DNA of 64,000 nt from positions 62,001 to 126,000 of the forward strand of contig JAGBFB010000006.1 of the NCBI GenBank assembly GCA_017936665.1. Direction: 5' to 3'. The translations under genes were made by a program, and so were the position numbers. This stretch comes from Spirochaetaceae bacterium. Lineage in GTDB: Bacteria; Spirochaetota; Spirochaetia; Treponematales; Treponemataceae. The notes below the pieces were generated by a model. That model was not told where the DNA came from, ran no database searches, and was given only the letters and a program-made list of their open reading frames with translations. The number at the start of each line of letters is the position of its first letter. The stretch's first letter is position 1. Of the stretch, positions 1-9,118 are shown piece after piece.

Positions 1-3
1 TCT

Positions 4-1113
4 ATGAAAAACAAATGGTTAAAACGATACTTTGTCGACTCTCTTGCGGGTATGGCTCTCGGTCTCTTTTCTACTTTGATTATTGGACTAATCATTAAAC
101 AAATTGGTTCTTTTTTTCCAGTTATTGATGCATCAATAGAAAACCCTGCCATACACTTGGTTGTCCTAAGTACAATAGGACAGTTCTTTGTAAAAATTGG
201 ACAAATCCTTACAGTATTAACAGGTGCTGGAATTGCTCTTGGTGTTGCAAATTCTCTTGGAGTTCCTAAACTTGTATTGTATGCAAGTGCACTTACAGGT
301 ACAATTGGTGCCTATGCTACAGGTTTTATTTCTGGTTCTATTGTTACACAAACAGGAGCAATTTTGCTTTCAGGACCAGGCGATCCACTTGGAGCTTTGG
401 TTGCTGCTTTAGCAGGAGCTGAAGTTGGCCGACTTGTTTCTGGAAAAACAAAAGTTGATATAATTATTACTCCTGCAGTTACAATTATTGTTGGTTGTAT
501 TTCAGCAGTAGTTTTTGGACCAATTCTTGCAGCTGGAGCAACTTGGCTTGGAGAAGGAATTAGAAAAGCAACTGAACTTCAACCGTTCTGGATGGGAATT
601 GTTATCAGCGTTTCTATGGGAATGATTTTAACTTTACCAATTAGTTCTGCTGCAATTGGAATAATTTTAGGTTTAAGTGGATTAGCTGGAGGAGCCGCTA
701 CAGCAGGATGTTGTGCACAAATGATTGGTTTTGCGGTTATCAGTTGGAAAGATAATGGTCTAAACGGATTTTTTGCCCAAGGATTAGGAACTTCTATGTT
801 ACAAATTCCAAATATTGTAAAAAATCCACGCATTTGGATTCCACCAACTTTAGCAAGTGCAATTACAGGACCAATCGCAACTGTCTTATTAAAAATGGAA
901 AACCTTCCTGCTGGAAGTGGAATGGGAACATCTGGACTTGTTGGTCCACTATTAACTTGGCAAGCAATGATTCCTAACGAAAGTGGTCTTTCTATTATTC
1001 TAAAAATTCTTTTTGTTGATGTTATTTTACCAGCAATTCTTTCTTATGGAATTTACTTTTTTATGTATAAAAAAGGCTGGATTAAAGACGGCGATATGAA
1101 ATTAGAAAATTAA
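4..1113 (+). CDS. PTS sugar transporter, EIIC component (PTS_EIIC_2 type)
   Basis: Integral membrane permease of 369 aa with about eight to ten hydrophobic segments and the Gly/Ala-rich stretches AGGAATAGCCAQMIGFAVIS and LPAGSGMGTSGLVGPLLT, which I recognise from the stand-alone PTS EIIC family PF13303. It would form the sugar channel of a phosphoenolpyruvate-dependent phosphotransferase system; EIIA/EIIB are not in the window. The first codon lies three bases from the window edge, and the N-terminus (charged residues, then a hydrophobic helix) looks complete. Only a terminator and the GH13 lipoprotein follow. The substrate cannot be told. HPr and HPr kinase are encoded at 61-62 kb, so PTS-type regulation exists in this genome. 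Confidence 0.85.
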   Translation: MKNKWLKRYFVDSLAGMALGLFSTLIIGLIIKQIGSFFPVIDASIENPAIHLVVLSTIGQFFVKIGQILTVLTGAGIALGVANSLGVPKLVLYASALTGTIGAYATGFISGSIVTQTGAILLSGPGDPLGALVAALAGAEVGRLVSGKTKVDIIITPAVTIIVGCISAVVFGPILAAGATWLGEGIRKATELQPFWMGIVISVSMGMILTLPISSAAIGIILGLSGLAGGAATAGCCAQMIGFAVISWKDNGLNGFFAQGLGTSMLQIPNIVKNPRIWIPPTLASAITGPIATVLLKMENLPAGSGMGTSGLVGPLLTWQAMIPNESGLSIILKILFVDVILPAILSYGIYFFMYKKGWIKDGDMKLEN

Positions 1114-1133
1114 CTTATATTCCCAAAGAATAT

Positions 1134-1180
1134 AAAAAGATGTTATTTGTACTTATTTTGATACAAATAACATCTTTTTT
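1134..1180 (+). terminator. Rho-independent terminator after the PTS EIIC gene
   Basis: An 18-bp perfect stem (1134-1151 with 1162-1179) has a 10-nt loop and runs into a T tract. The A tract at its other end would let it work in both directions. Confidence 0.85.
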
Positions 1181-1190
1181 TATACCTAAA

Positions 1191-1252
1191 AATGTGTTAC
1201 AATGTACAAAATGTCTGTTTGACATTATCATTCTTTTCTTAAAGGAAATCAA
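1191..1252 (+). promoter_or_regulatory. Upstream region of the GH13 gene with repeated AATGT and an inverted repeat
   Basis: AATGT occurs at 1191, 1201 and 1210, i.e. about one helical turn apart. The last copy is part of the inverted repeat AATGTC-N5-GACATT at 1210-1226. A Shine-Dalgarno AAAGGA precedes the ATG at 1253. I see no convincing -10 box, so an operator role is only a guess. Confidence 0.3.
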
Positions 1253-3001
1253 ATGAAAATCAAAAATCTTTTGATAACAAGCATTTTTCTTTTTAGCTTA
1301 ATGCTTTTTGTTGGATGTGCATCTACAGCAGGCTCATCTACCGTAGCAAATGTACCAGATCCAACTAATGGTGAACCACAATGGTGGCTCAATATGAAAG
1401 GACCTGCCTATCAAGTCTTAATTTATTCTTTTGCTGATTCAGATGGCGATGGTTACGGAGATTTTCAAGGTCTTATCAGTAAACTTGATTATTTAAATGA
1501 TGGAAATCCAGAAACATCAACAGATTTAGGTGTTGAACTTTTATGGCTTTCACCAATTCATCCTGCTGCATCATATCATGGTTACGATGTTAAAGATTAT
1601 ATGGCTGTTAATCCTAAATACGGAACAATGGCAGATTTTGATCAACTTATTGCTGAATGTGCAAAAAGAAATATCAAAGTTATTTTGGATTTAGTTTTCA
1701 ACCACTCTTCAACATCTCATCCTTGGTTTGAAGATATGTTAGCAAATCCTACTTCAAAATATCGCAACTACTATATCCATAAAGATAACTCAATCAACTA
1801 CGGAACTGGTGGAATGGGAAGTTTCCACACAGCCTACGGAGAAGAAGGTAAAATCGAATATTTTGGTGCATTTAGCCCAACAATGCCTGATTTAAACTGT
1901 GCTAACCCTGCTGTAAAAAGAGAATTTGTAAAAATTATGAAATTCTGGCTCGAAAGAGGTGTTGCAGGATTTAGATTTGATGCTGCAAAACATATTTTTG
2001 ACCAAAATGAATTACCAAATGGTACAGCAAATATGACACTTAATAAAGATTTCTGGGTTGAACTTAGAGAAGCTGCAAAAAAAATCAAACCTAATGTTTT
2101 CTTTATTGGAGAAGTTTTGAATAAACAAATTCCTTCTATTGGTCCTTATGCACCAGGATTTGATTCTTTATGGGATTTTGCAACAGAAGATATTTTAGCT
2201 GCCAGTGTTGGAAGTGGCGCAACTGCTTCATTACTTAGAACTCTAAAAAGAAATGTAGATGGACTTACAAAATACGATGATTTCGTACCTTCTTATCTCT
2301 TAAGCAATCACGATATGGATCGTTCAATGTCCGTTATTCTTTCAAAATGTGGCGTTCATAATACAGATGGATTAGCAGTTGCAGCAGGCGATCCTGTAGA
2401 AACTGTAGAAGCAAAGAAAACTGCATTAACAAGAGCAAAAACAGCTGCAAGTTTGTGTCACACATTACCTGGTTTACCATGGATTTACTACGGTGAAGAA
2501 ATTGGAATTACAGGTATTCGTTATGCAAACAATGATATTAGCCGTCGTGATTCAATGATTTGGACAAAAGATAGAAAAGATTCTCCAAAATGGCAAAACA
2601 AAAATCAAATGGTTAGAGGTCAAAATGATTTAACACTATCTGTACAAGAACAAGAAGCAGATCCTAATTCATTGTTAAATCACTACAAAAATCTTTCTGT
2701 TTTAAGAGCATCAAGCGAAGTAATCAGAAAAGGTTCTTACAAAGCATCAACTTGGCCAGGATATGGTGGAGCTTCTATGATGGCTTTCTTCCGTGTTCTT
2801 GAAAAAGAAGATGGAACAGAAGAATCAGTTTTTGTTGTTCACAGCACAAGTAATATTCAAGAAAAACGTGCTGTTCCAGAAGGTAAAGCAGTAACATTAT
2901 TGTGGTCATCTTTACCAGGAAAAAAAGCTTCAGAAGAAAAACTCAATCAAATTATTCTAGAACCTGGAGAAAGTGCTGTATTCAATGTAATTGAACTTTG
3001 A
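1253..3001 (+). CDS. GH13 alpha-amylase-family lipoprotein
   Basis: 582-aa glycoside hydrolase family 13 enzyme acting on alpha-glucans outside the cytoplasm. It has a lipoprotein signal with lipobox FVGC (Cys22). GH13 regions are all visible: the Ca-loop-like DSDGDGYGD (62-70), region I DLVFNH (146-151), region V MPDLN (211-215), region II GFRFDAAKH with nucleophile Asp243, region III FFIGEV with acid/base Glu287, and region IV SNHD with Asp354. MPDLN and the D-rich N-terminal loop resemble the oligo-1,6-glucosidase / neopullulanase branch. The ATG has the Shine-Dalgarno AAAGGA. The 3' end of the gene is partly repeated just after the stop, see 3021-3060. Exact substrate is unknown. Confidence 0.92.
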   Translation: MKIKNLLITSIFLFSLMLFVGCASTAGSSTVANVPDPTNGEPQWWLNMKGPAYQVLIYSFADSDGDGYGDFQGLISKLDYLNDGNPETSTDLGVELLWLSPIHPAASYHGYDVKDYMAVNPKYGTMADFDQLIAECAKRNIKVILDLVFNHSSTSHPWFEDMLANPTSKYRNYYIHKDNSINYGTGGMGSFHTAYGEEGKIEYFGAFSPTMPDLNCANPAVKREFVKIMKFWLERGVAGFRFDAAKHIFDQNELPNGTANMTLNKDFWVELREAAKKIKPNVFFIGEVLNKQIPSIGPYAPGFDSLWDFATEDILAASVGSGATASLLRTLKRNVDGLTKYDDFVPSYLLSNHDMDRSMSVILSKCGVHNTDGLAVAAGDPVETVEAKKTALTRAKTAASLCHTLPGLPWIYYGEEIGITGIRYANNDISRRDSMIWTKDRKDSPKWQNKNQMVRGQNDLTLSVQEQEADPNSLLNHYKNLSVLRASSEVIRKGSYKASTWPGYGGASMMAFFRVLEKEDGTEESVFVVHSTSNIQEKRAVPEGKAVTLLWSSLPGKKASEEKLNQIILEPGESAVFNVIEL

Positions 3002-3060
3002 TTTTGAAAACTTATCAGGTTCTAAAACCTGGAGAAAGCGCTGTATTCAATGTAATTGAA
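2956..3060 (+). repeat. Duplicated 3' end of the GH13 gene (two 40-bp copies)
   Basis: Bases 2956-2995 recur at 3021-3060 with 38 of 40 identical (differences at 2960/3025 and 2974/3039), 65 bp apart. The second copy still reads as the protein tail L-K-P-G-E-S-A-V-F-N-V-I-E followed by TAA, so it looks like the original gene end left behind after a small duplication or recombination with a paralogue. Confidence 0.85.
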
Positions 3061-3095
3061 TAAGCTTTTGTAAAAATAGTTGAAACGATAAAATT

Positions 3096-3155
3096 AAAAG
3101 GAACAGTTTTTATGACAAACACAAATGTCTATCATAAAATCCTGTTCCTTTTTTT
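3096..3155 (+). terminator. Terminator after the GH13 gene
   Basis: Stem 3096-3106 pairs with 3142-3152, followed by a run of T. The loop is long (about 35 nt) and holds a small inner GACA/TGTC hairpin. Confidence 0.75.
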
Positions 3156-3192
3156 ATGTCAGAATAAAATACTTAAAATAAACAGTTCTAAT

Positions 3193-3259
3193 ACAAAAAT
3201 AAAATGGAAGTTTTTGCGACTAGCGTAGCGTCAAGCTGAAACTTCCATTTTATTTTTGT
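3193..3259 (-). terminator. Long terminator hairpin with the shared GC-rich loop (copy A)
   Basis: A 21-bp perfect stem (3193-3213 with 3239-3259) lies just after the minus-strand HD gene. The loop contains CGACTAGCGTAGCGTCAAG at 3217-3235, which is repeated exactly inside another hairpin at 53799-53863 with an unrelated stem. It is likely the terminator of the HD gene. Confidence 0.7.
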
Positions 3260-3286
3260 GTAAACAAATCTTTATTTTAAAATATT

Positions 3287-3901
3287 CTATTCACTTATCC
3301 AACCTTTTTTTATGGCATCATTTATTTGTTCTTCCATCCAAGGTTTTAATGCAGGTAAAACTTCCATTGCTAAACCAGAACGTTTATAAACTTGTTCTTT
3401 TGTTACTTTTCCTAGAACCCAAGTATGACCTTCTGTACAAAGATTATGAATAAAAGGTTGCAATCTATCTAAAGCTGCAGCATATCGAGCCTCTGGTGTT
3501 TTTGCCTCGTCAAATTCTTCCCAAAGTTTTCTAAGTTGTTTTCCTTGATTAGAAGGTAATTGACCAAACAATTTATCAGCAGCTTGTTTTTCTTTATCTT
3601 CTTTTTCTAAATTTCCTTTTACATCAAAAGCAAAAGTATCCCCTGCGTAAATTTCTACCAAATCATGAACAATTACCATTTTTAAAACTTTATCTAAAGT
3701 AAAATTTTTATCATCAGCATATTCTGTTAAAAGCATCGCCATTATTGCTAAATGCCAAGAATGTTCTGCATCATTTTCTCGGCGACTTCCATCTATCAAT
3801 AGAGTTCTGCGCATTATATTTTTTATTTTATCAACTTCTACAATGAACGAAAGTATTTTTTGTAAATTATCATCTTTTATTTCTGAAAAAATATTACTCA
3901 T
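3287..3901 (-). CDS. HD-domain phosphohydrolase (HD_3 / YfbR-HDDC2 type)
   Basis: Cytoplasmic 204-aa protein of the HD superfamily, whose YfbR/HDDC2 relatives are 5'-deoxynucleotidases. The metal-binding pattern is visible: AEHSWH near residues 46-51, then IVHDLVEIYAGD with the HD pair. Length fits the family. There is no Shine-Dalgarno; a GATATT box lies about 8 nt before the ATG on the minus strand, so the mRNA may be leaderless. It is a single-gene unit between a terminator hairpin and a divergent gene. Nucleotidase activity is inferred from the family only. Confidence 0.85.
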   Translation of the reverse strand: MSNIFSEIKDDNLQKILSFIVEVDKIKNIMRRTLLIDGSRRENDAEHSWHLAIMAMLLTEYADDKNFTLDKVLKMVIVHDLVEIYAGDTFAFDVKGNLEKEDKEKQAADKLFGQLPSNQGKQLRKLWEEFDEAKTPEARYAAALDRLQPFIHNLCTEGHTWVLGKVTKEQVYKRSGLAMEVLPALKPWMEEQINDAIKKGWISE

Positions 3902-3945
3902 ATTTAAAGAATATCTTATTTTGTATTGAATTGCAATTATATTGT

Positions 3946-3974
3946 TTGACTTTTAAAATTTCTTTAATGATATT
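3946..3974 (+). promoter_or_regulatory. Promoter of the gene at 3982
   Basis: TTGACT (3946-3951), 17-bp spacer, GATATT (3969-3974), 7 nt to the ATG at 3982. No Shine-Dalgarno, hence a predicted leaderless start. Confidence 0.5.
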
Positions 3975-3981
3975 TTATATT

Positions 3982-6462
3982 ATGAAACATTTTTTTATTT
4001 TAATACTTACTTTCTTTACAACTTCTATGATTTTTGCAAATAACAGTCAAGATATAAAAACAAAAATTAGTCAAATAGGGAAATCTAATCCAAAATTATT
4101 TGATAGACCAGAAAAAGAAAATATAAATGGTTTTTTACCTAAAAAGATTTATATAAAAACTTTAACACAAACATTTTGTAAAGGATTTGAATTTTCTTTA
4201 ATCGATGGAAGAATTTATGTAAAAACTCCACAAAATAATACTTGGCAACTATTTCTAAAAACTGGACTTCCTTTTTCAAAAAAAGATAAATTTCCTACTC
4301 CAAAAAGAATTGTAGAAATTGCTGCCGATGACGATTGCCTTTTTGCCTTTGATAGCGATGGAAAAATGTATCATTGTTATTTAAGAAAAACTACTGTAGA
4401 AACTCCTATGAGATGGCTGAATGTTTTTGGTTGGCCTGACAAAGTTCAATTACAACAAAACGATTTAGTAAAAAATAAACGCTCTTGGGGAATGGCAGTT
4501 CGTCGGCAAGAAATTTTGTGGTACGAAGATATTTTTCAAAATCAACATCACTATGGAACAATGGGACTTGAAACACTTTATTTTCTTTCAGAAAATGGAC
4601 AAGAAATTAACTTTACAGATTCAGGGCTTCCAAGTGATTTTAGTCATTCAATCTTAGGTCCAGAGCGAGGAAGTTTTATTGCAAAAAATATTAGTACAAG
4701 TGGCTCAACTATTTTTTTAATAAACGAAAAAGGTGATATGTACACTCGTTTAATTGATTTTGATACAGTGGGTAGTGACCCTATGTTTTTCAAATACACC
4801 TATAAAAATGAAAGACAAAAATATTTAGGTTCGGACTATCGTTCTAACTTTACAAAATGGGCATTACCAAATGAAGATTGGAAAAAACATCCACCAATAA
4901 AATTGACTGGAAAAGCAAAAATTACAAGTTGCATTACGATTTTTCAAAATGGACAAGGAAACTTTGCTCGTGAAATGCGAGTTGCAGGAATTTCCCCAGA
5001 AGGAAAAATAGGCTATTACAAAAAACAGCTAAACGATAAATCTTGGGCTTTTGTAGAAGCACCTTTAGAAATTGATGAATCTTTTTTCTTAAATCCAAAT
5101 GCAGATATAAAACTTTCTTACGGTAAAAAAAATGAATTTAGTTATTCTGGCAAAATTATTTTTGATGGCAAAGAAGTTAAAAATTTACAAGTAAAAATTC
5201 CTAATTTTTCAATGGCAGAAGGATTTTGCAATTTAGAATTTATACTTGATAATAAAAAATTACAAATGAAATTACATCCTGTTGAAATGTGGACTTATCT
5301 TGTTCGCTACAATCCTGGACTTGATGGAACTTCAAAAAAATTTTTTGTAACACCTGAATTTAATTCAGAAATTTTTGAAATTGAAAATCCAGAAATAAAA
5401 AAAGTAATTGAAAATCTTTTTTTAGGCAAAAACAAAGAATTATTTTCATTTATTGCAGAAGCCACAGATGAATATTTTCAAATGATTCCAAATAAGAATA
5501 ATTCAAAATCTAATACAACAATCTTTTTAACAAAAGAAAATTCTAGAATCTCGATTCATCCTGAAGTATATAAAGCAACACTTTTGTATGAACAACCAAA
5601 TGTAAAAATGTTTTTAGATGAAAGCTTAGTTCTAGAACATAATAAAACTTATTCTATTCAAAACCGTAGTGAAATTGAAACCAAACTTGAACGAAATATC
5701 GCTTACAAAAATTATCTTCTAAAAGAGCTTGAAACTTTTAAAAAATATAAACACAAAACGAATTTTTCTCGTTGGGGATACAACATCGTAGATTTATTAA
5801 CATCAATTACATTTTTAAATAAAATTGATTTTCCAAAAATAAAAACAATTACTATGTTTGGAAACGAAATTATGACAACAAATGCAAATACAATGCAAAA
5901 TATATCAGACGCAAAAGAATGGACATATAAACATATTCTCGAGTTGTTAAATATGAGAATTTTTGCATATAATTCTTTAATAGAAAAATTTGATAATAAT
6001 ATTTTTTATTCTGAATTACCTGCTTATTTATTTGATAGTTATCCAGAATTTTTTGAAAGGATAGGAACACCAAATTCTATTAAAGGATTTTCACCTTTTT
6101 ATAAAAAAGATGCTGAATTAATTTCTAAAAGTAATATTCCATTTTTTCCAGGATTTATTTTAGGAATAGGTGATGAACAAGAGTTTCAACTTTATCTTGT
6201 TGAAATAAAAAATCCAACAAAAAATATTATAAAACTTTTTTCAACTAATAATATTTTGTATACAAAAGAAAATCCTTTAAAATTACCAATTATTTTATCT
6301 TTGCTTACAACAGAATCAGTGGACAAAAAAATTTATGACATAAATAAAGATATTAAAAAAATAAAAACTGACAATGGAACATTACAATGGGACGGAGAAA
6401 ATATTACTTTGATACAAAATGAACTTTTATCAAAAAAAACAATTTTCAAAACTCAAAAATAG
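3982..6462 (+). CDS. Large secreted protein of unknown function
   Basis: 826 aa from the ATG at 3982. An upstream in-frame ATG at 3931 would add 17 residues, but the start at 3982 gives a normal signal peptide (MKHFFILILTFF, cleavage likely after MIFA) and sits right behind a promoter. The mature chain is rich in Lys, Asn, aromatic residues and short beta-type stretches. Its first half holds repeated-looking segments of the type IDGRIYVKTPQNNTWQLF and SDGKMYHCYL, which suggest a beta-propeller-like fold. I recognise no domain and no catalytic motif. It is probably exported to the periplasm or surface. The downstream regulator starts 15 bp later but has its own promoter. Confidence 0.7.
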   Translation: MKHFFILILTFFTTSMIFANNSQDIKTKISQIGKSNPKLFDRPEKENINGFLPKKIYIKTLTQTFCKGFEFSLIDGRIYVKTPQNNTWQLFLKTGLPFSKKDKFPTPKRIVEIAADDDCLFAFDSDGKMYHCYLRKTTVETPMRWLNVFGWPDKVQLQQNDLVKNKRSWGMAVRRQEILWYEDIFQNQHHYGTMGLETLYFLSENGQEINFTDSGLPSDFSHSILGPERGSFIAKNISTSGSTIFLINEKGDMYTRLIDFDTVGSDPMFFKYTYKNERQKYLGSDYRSNFTKWALPNEDWKKHPPIKLTGKAKITSCITIFQNGQGNFAREMRVAGISPEGKIGYYKKQLNDKSWAFVEAPLEIDESFFLNPNADIKLSYGKKNEFSYSGKIIFDGKEVKNLQVKIPNFSMAEGFCNLEFILDNKKLQMKLHPVEMWTYLVRYNPGLDGTSKKFFVTPEFNSEIFEIENPEIKKVIENLFLGKNKELFSFIAEATDEYFQMIPNKNNSKSNTTIFLTKENSRISIHPEVYKATLLYEQPNVKMFLDESLVLEHNKTYSIQNRSEIETKLERNIAYKNYLLKELETFKKYKHKTNFSRWGYNIVDLLTSITFLNKIDFPKIKTITMFGNEIMTTNANTMQNISDAKEWTYKHILELLNMRIFAYNSLIEKFDNNIFYSELPAYLFDSYPEFFERIGTPNSIKGFSPFYKKDAELISKSNIPFFPGFILGIGDEQEFQLYLVEIKNPTKNIIKLFSTNNILYTKENPLKLPIILSLLTTESVDKKIYDINKDIKKIKTDNGTLQWDGENITLIQNELLSKKTIFKTQK

Positions 6463-6471
6463 TCATATAAT
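6443..6471 (+). promoter_or_regulatory. Promoter of the WYL-type regulator (leaderless)
   Basis: Perfect TATAAT at 6466-6471 with a weak -35 TTTTCA at 6443-6448 (17-bp spacer). The ATG at 6478 is 6 nt behind the -10 box and there is no Shine-Dalgarno. Confidence 0.55.
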
Positions 6472-6477
6472 AGTAAT

Positions 6478-7071
6478 ATGAATGAAAACGAAATTAAATT
6501 ATTAGAACTTTTAAAACAAAAAAATCCTCAAACTGCAACAGAACTTAGTTGTCAATTAAATGTGTCAAATAGGACAGTTTATCGTTGGGCAGAAAAGTTA
6601 GCAGAAAGAGGTCTAAAAATTGTGACAACAAAAGGTCGTAATGGTGGCATATTTTTAGAAGATGTCAACATAGATTTGTCAAGTTTAGATTCAAATACTT
6701 GTCAAAATAGTACAAATAATAAGACACGTTCCAAAACAAAAATAATTATCTCTGATTCTTGGTTAGAAATTTCTTTTAGTAAACAAGAAAAAGATGACAA
6801 TATTGACAAAAAATATGACATTTGTAAAAAGGCAATTTTTGAAAAAAAAGTAATTTCTTTTACATATTCATTACCAGAAGGAAAAATTCTAAACTGTACA
6901 ACAGAGCCTGTCAGACTTTATTTATCTGACAATCAATGGCATATTTTAGCTTGGATACGAAAAGCAGAAAAATTTAAATTATTTAAATTAAAAAACATTT
7001 CTAATTTAGAACTTCATAATGAAAGTTTTGACCGACAAGCTGATTTTATAATTCAAGATGTTTTAAATTAA
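6478..7071 (+). CDS. HTH-WYL-like transcriptional regulator
   Basis: 197 aa. Residues about 5-55 form an HTH_11-type winged helix (TATELSCQLNVSNRTVYRWA). Residues about 115-197 resemble a WYL domain (YSLPEGKILNCTTEPVRLYL, then NQWHILAWIR), but the signature W-Y-L reads W-H-I. It ends right after this domain, without the C-terminal WCX extension that many WYL regulators carry. WYL regulators bind nucleic-acid-type ligands and control stress or defence genes; no target is evident here. The gene follows the large secreted protein by 15 bp but has its own promoter. Confidence 0.75.
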   Translation: MNENEIKLLELLKQKNPQTATELSCQLNVSNRTVYRWAEKLAERGLKIVTTKGRNGGIFLEDVNIDLSSLDSNTCQNSTNNKTRSKTKIIISDSWLEISFSKQEKDDNIDKKYDICKKAIFEKKVISFTYSLPEGKILNCTTEPVRLYLSDNQWHILAWIRKAEKFKLFKLKNISNLELHNESFDRQADFIIQDVLN

Positions 7072-7076
7072 AAAAA

Positions 7077-7126
7077 GACTTGTAGAAGATTTTTAATTTT
7101 ACGAGGGTCTTTTTCTTCTACAAGTC
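7077..7126. terminator. Hairpin after the WYL regulator
   Basis: A 13-bp perfect stem (7077-7089 with 7114-7126) encloses a 24-nt loop with an internal T-rich stretch. The T tract after the stem is poor (CTTTC), so termination efficiency is uncertain. Confidence 0.55.
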
Positions 7127-7160
7127 CTTTCAATCCAAAATAAAAATACTTTATAAAAAA

Positions 7161-7180
7161 TAGTTAGTCATAACTAACTA
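7161..7180. promoter_or_regulatory. Inverted repeat upstream of pepF, operator-like
   Basis: TAGTTAGT-CATA-ACTAACTA is a perfect 8-bp inverted repeat with a 4-nt spacer, about 100 bp before the pepF start. It has the size and shape of a MarR/TetR-type operator. No matching regulator gene is adjacent other than the WYL protein. Confidence 0.4.
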
Positions 7181-7279
7181 AAATATACAATCTTCTTTTC
7201 CTTTTGTCAAGTAAGTATTTTATTTCAATATTTCTTTTTTTCTTCCGATAATAAATTATAATTATATGGGAGATCCTTT

Positions 7280-9115
7280 ATGAATAATAATGTTAATTTG
7301 CAAAAAAATACAATTCCACATTGGAATATGCAACAAATCTGGAAATCATTTTCAGATTCTGAATATAAAAAATCTATAGAAAAATTACAACAATTAATAA
7401 AACAAATTTCTTATCATGTAAAAAATCCAATAAAAGATTTTAATCAGTTCTTAAAAATATATTTATCCATGGATAATGAATTAGGCTCACTTTCTGAAAG
7501 TCTTTATGCCTATTCTTATTCAATATATGCAACAGATACAACAAATACAGATAGTTTGAATAACATGGCATTGTTGGAAGAACTTCAAGTTTCCATTGCT
7601 GATTATCAATTAGTTTTTAGACAAATCCTCAAAGAAAATCAAACTAAATTATCTTCTTTTTTTCATTCTTTTCCTGAATACAAAAAATATGAATTTATTT
7701 TAGAAGAAGAAATAAGTTATTTTAATCATCAGATGGAACGAAAAGAAGAATCTATTGCAAACGATTTACAACGATTTGGCGGAGATGCTTGGAGTAAACT
7801 TCACGAACAAATTATCTCAAATTTGGTAGATAAGGAAACAGGAAAAACTTTTAATCAGTTAAGAAATGATGCTTATTCTCCAGACAGAAATATACGAAAA
7901 GAATCTTATTACAAAGAAATTGCTTTATTAGAACAAAATCAAATTGCCATTTCTTCAGCCTTAAATAACATAAAAGGTGCAACAATTTCCTTAAATAAAA
8001 AACGAAATTGGGGAGATGGATTTGAAGGAGCAATAAATAGAAGTTTGTTTTCTTCAAGACTTTCAAGAAAATCCTTAGATGCTTTGATAAGTGCAATAGA
8101 AGATTCTATTCCAATGTGGCAAGAATATTTATTTGAAAAAGCAAAAGCTCTTAATCTGAAAGATGAAAAAGGAAATTCTGAAAAATGTTCTTTTTATGAT
8201 ATTTTTGCTCCTTTAATTACAGAAAGTTCAGATAAAGAAAAATATTGGACTTATCAAGAAGCAAAAGAATTTATCATAAATAAATTTAGTGAATTTTCAT
8301 CTCACATGGGTGATTTTGTAAAAACTGCTTTTGAAGAGAATTGGGTTGATGCTGAAATTCGTAAAGGAAAAGTAGGAGGAGCGTTTTGTATTGATTTTCC
8401 TTTACAAAAGGTTTCTAGAGTTTTAACAAATTTTTCTGGAACAACTTCTGATATTCTTACTTTGGCCCATGAATTAGGTCATGCTTATCATCATTTTTGT
8501 ATAAAAGATTTGGACTATAATCTTTGTTCTTATCCAATGACTTTAGCAGAAACAGCAAGTATTTTTGCAGAAACAATGGTTACTAATTCCATGTTAAAAA
8601 CTGCAAATCTTTCAGAAAAGATTAATTTATTAGAAATGCATTTAAGCGATAGTTGTCAAACTTTATTGGATATATTAAGTAGATTTTATTTTGAAAAATC
8701 TGTTTTTGAAGAAAGAGAAAATAAGGAATTAGTTGCAGAAGACTTTTGCAGACTTATGAAAGATGCTCAAAATAAAACTTATGGAAATTCTTTAACTGAA
8801 ACAAAACATCCTTATTTGTGGGCAGTTAAAACCCATTATTATAGTCCAAGTTTAGATTTTTATAATTTTCCTTATGCCTTTGGTCAACTTTTTGCTCTTG
8901 GGCTTTATTCACAATATAAAGAGAGTCCAAAAGAATTTCCTTCCCAATATCAAGAACTTCTTAAAAACACAGGAAGTATGACTTGCGAAGAAGTTTGTAA
9001 ATTAGCTGGATTTGATATTACAACAAAGGATTTTTGGCTTTCTGGAATAAAAGAATTAAAGTTAGAATTTGAAGAATGGAAAACATGTTTAAAAGTTACT
9101 AAAAAGGAATGTTAG
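7280..9115 (+). CDS. pepF: Oligoendopeptidase F family metallopeptidase (M3B)
   Basis: 611-aa cytoplasmic zinc peptidase that cleaves short peptides. The zincin motif HELGH is at residues 397-401, inside LTLAHELGHAYHHF, followed by the third-ligand region ETASIFAETM. The N-terminal helical half matches the PepF/M3 family in length and layout. A Shine-Dalgarno GGGAG precedes the ATG. tcdA starts 3 bp after its stop, so the two are probably co-transcribed. An operator-like inverted repeat lies upstream at 7161-7180. Confidence 0.92.
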   Translation: MNNNVNLQKNTIPHWNMQQIWKSFSDSEYKKSIEKLQQLIKQISYHVKNPIKDFNQFLKIYLSMDNELGSLSESLYAYSYSIYATDTTNTDSLNNMALLEELQVSIADYQLVFRQILKENQTKLSSFFHSFPEYKKYEFILEEEISYFNHQMERKEESIANDLQRFGGDAWSKLHEQIISNLVDKETGKTFNQLRNDAYSPDRNIRKESYYKEIALLEQNQIAISSALNNIKGATISLNKKRNWGDGFEGAINRSLFSSRLSRKSLDALISAIEDSIPMWQEYLFEKAKALNLKDEKGNSEKCSFYDIFAPLITESSDKEKYWTYQEAKEFIINKFSEFSSHMGDFVKTAFEENWVDAEIRKGKVGGAFCIDFPLQKVSRVLTNFSGTTSDILTLAHELGHAYHHFCIKDLDYNLCSYPMTLAETASIFAETMVTNSMLKTANLSEKINLLEMHLSDSCQTLLDILSRFYFEKSVFEERENKELVAEDFCRLMKDAQNKTYGNSLTETKHPYLWAVKTHYYSPSLDFYNFPYAFGQLFALGLYSQYKESPKEFPSQYQELLKNTGSMTCEEVCKLAGFDITTKDFWLSGIKELKLEFEEWKTCLKVTKKEC

Positions 9116-9118
9116 TTT

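Noticed and set aside
7072-7140. Riboswitch or attenuator between the WYL gene and pepF
   Set aside because: Only one simple hairpin is visible and it lies about 150 bp before pepF; no conserved aptamer pattern recognised.
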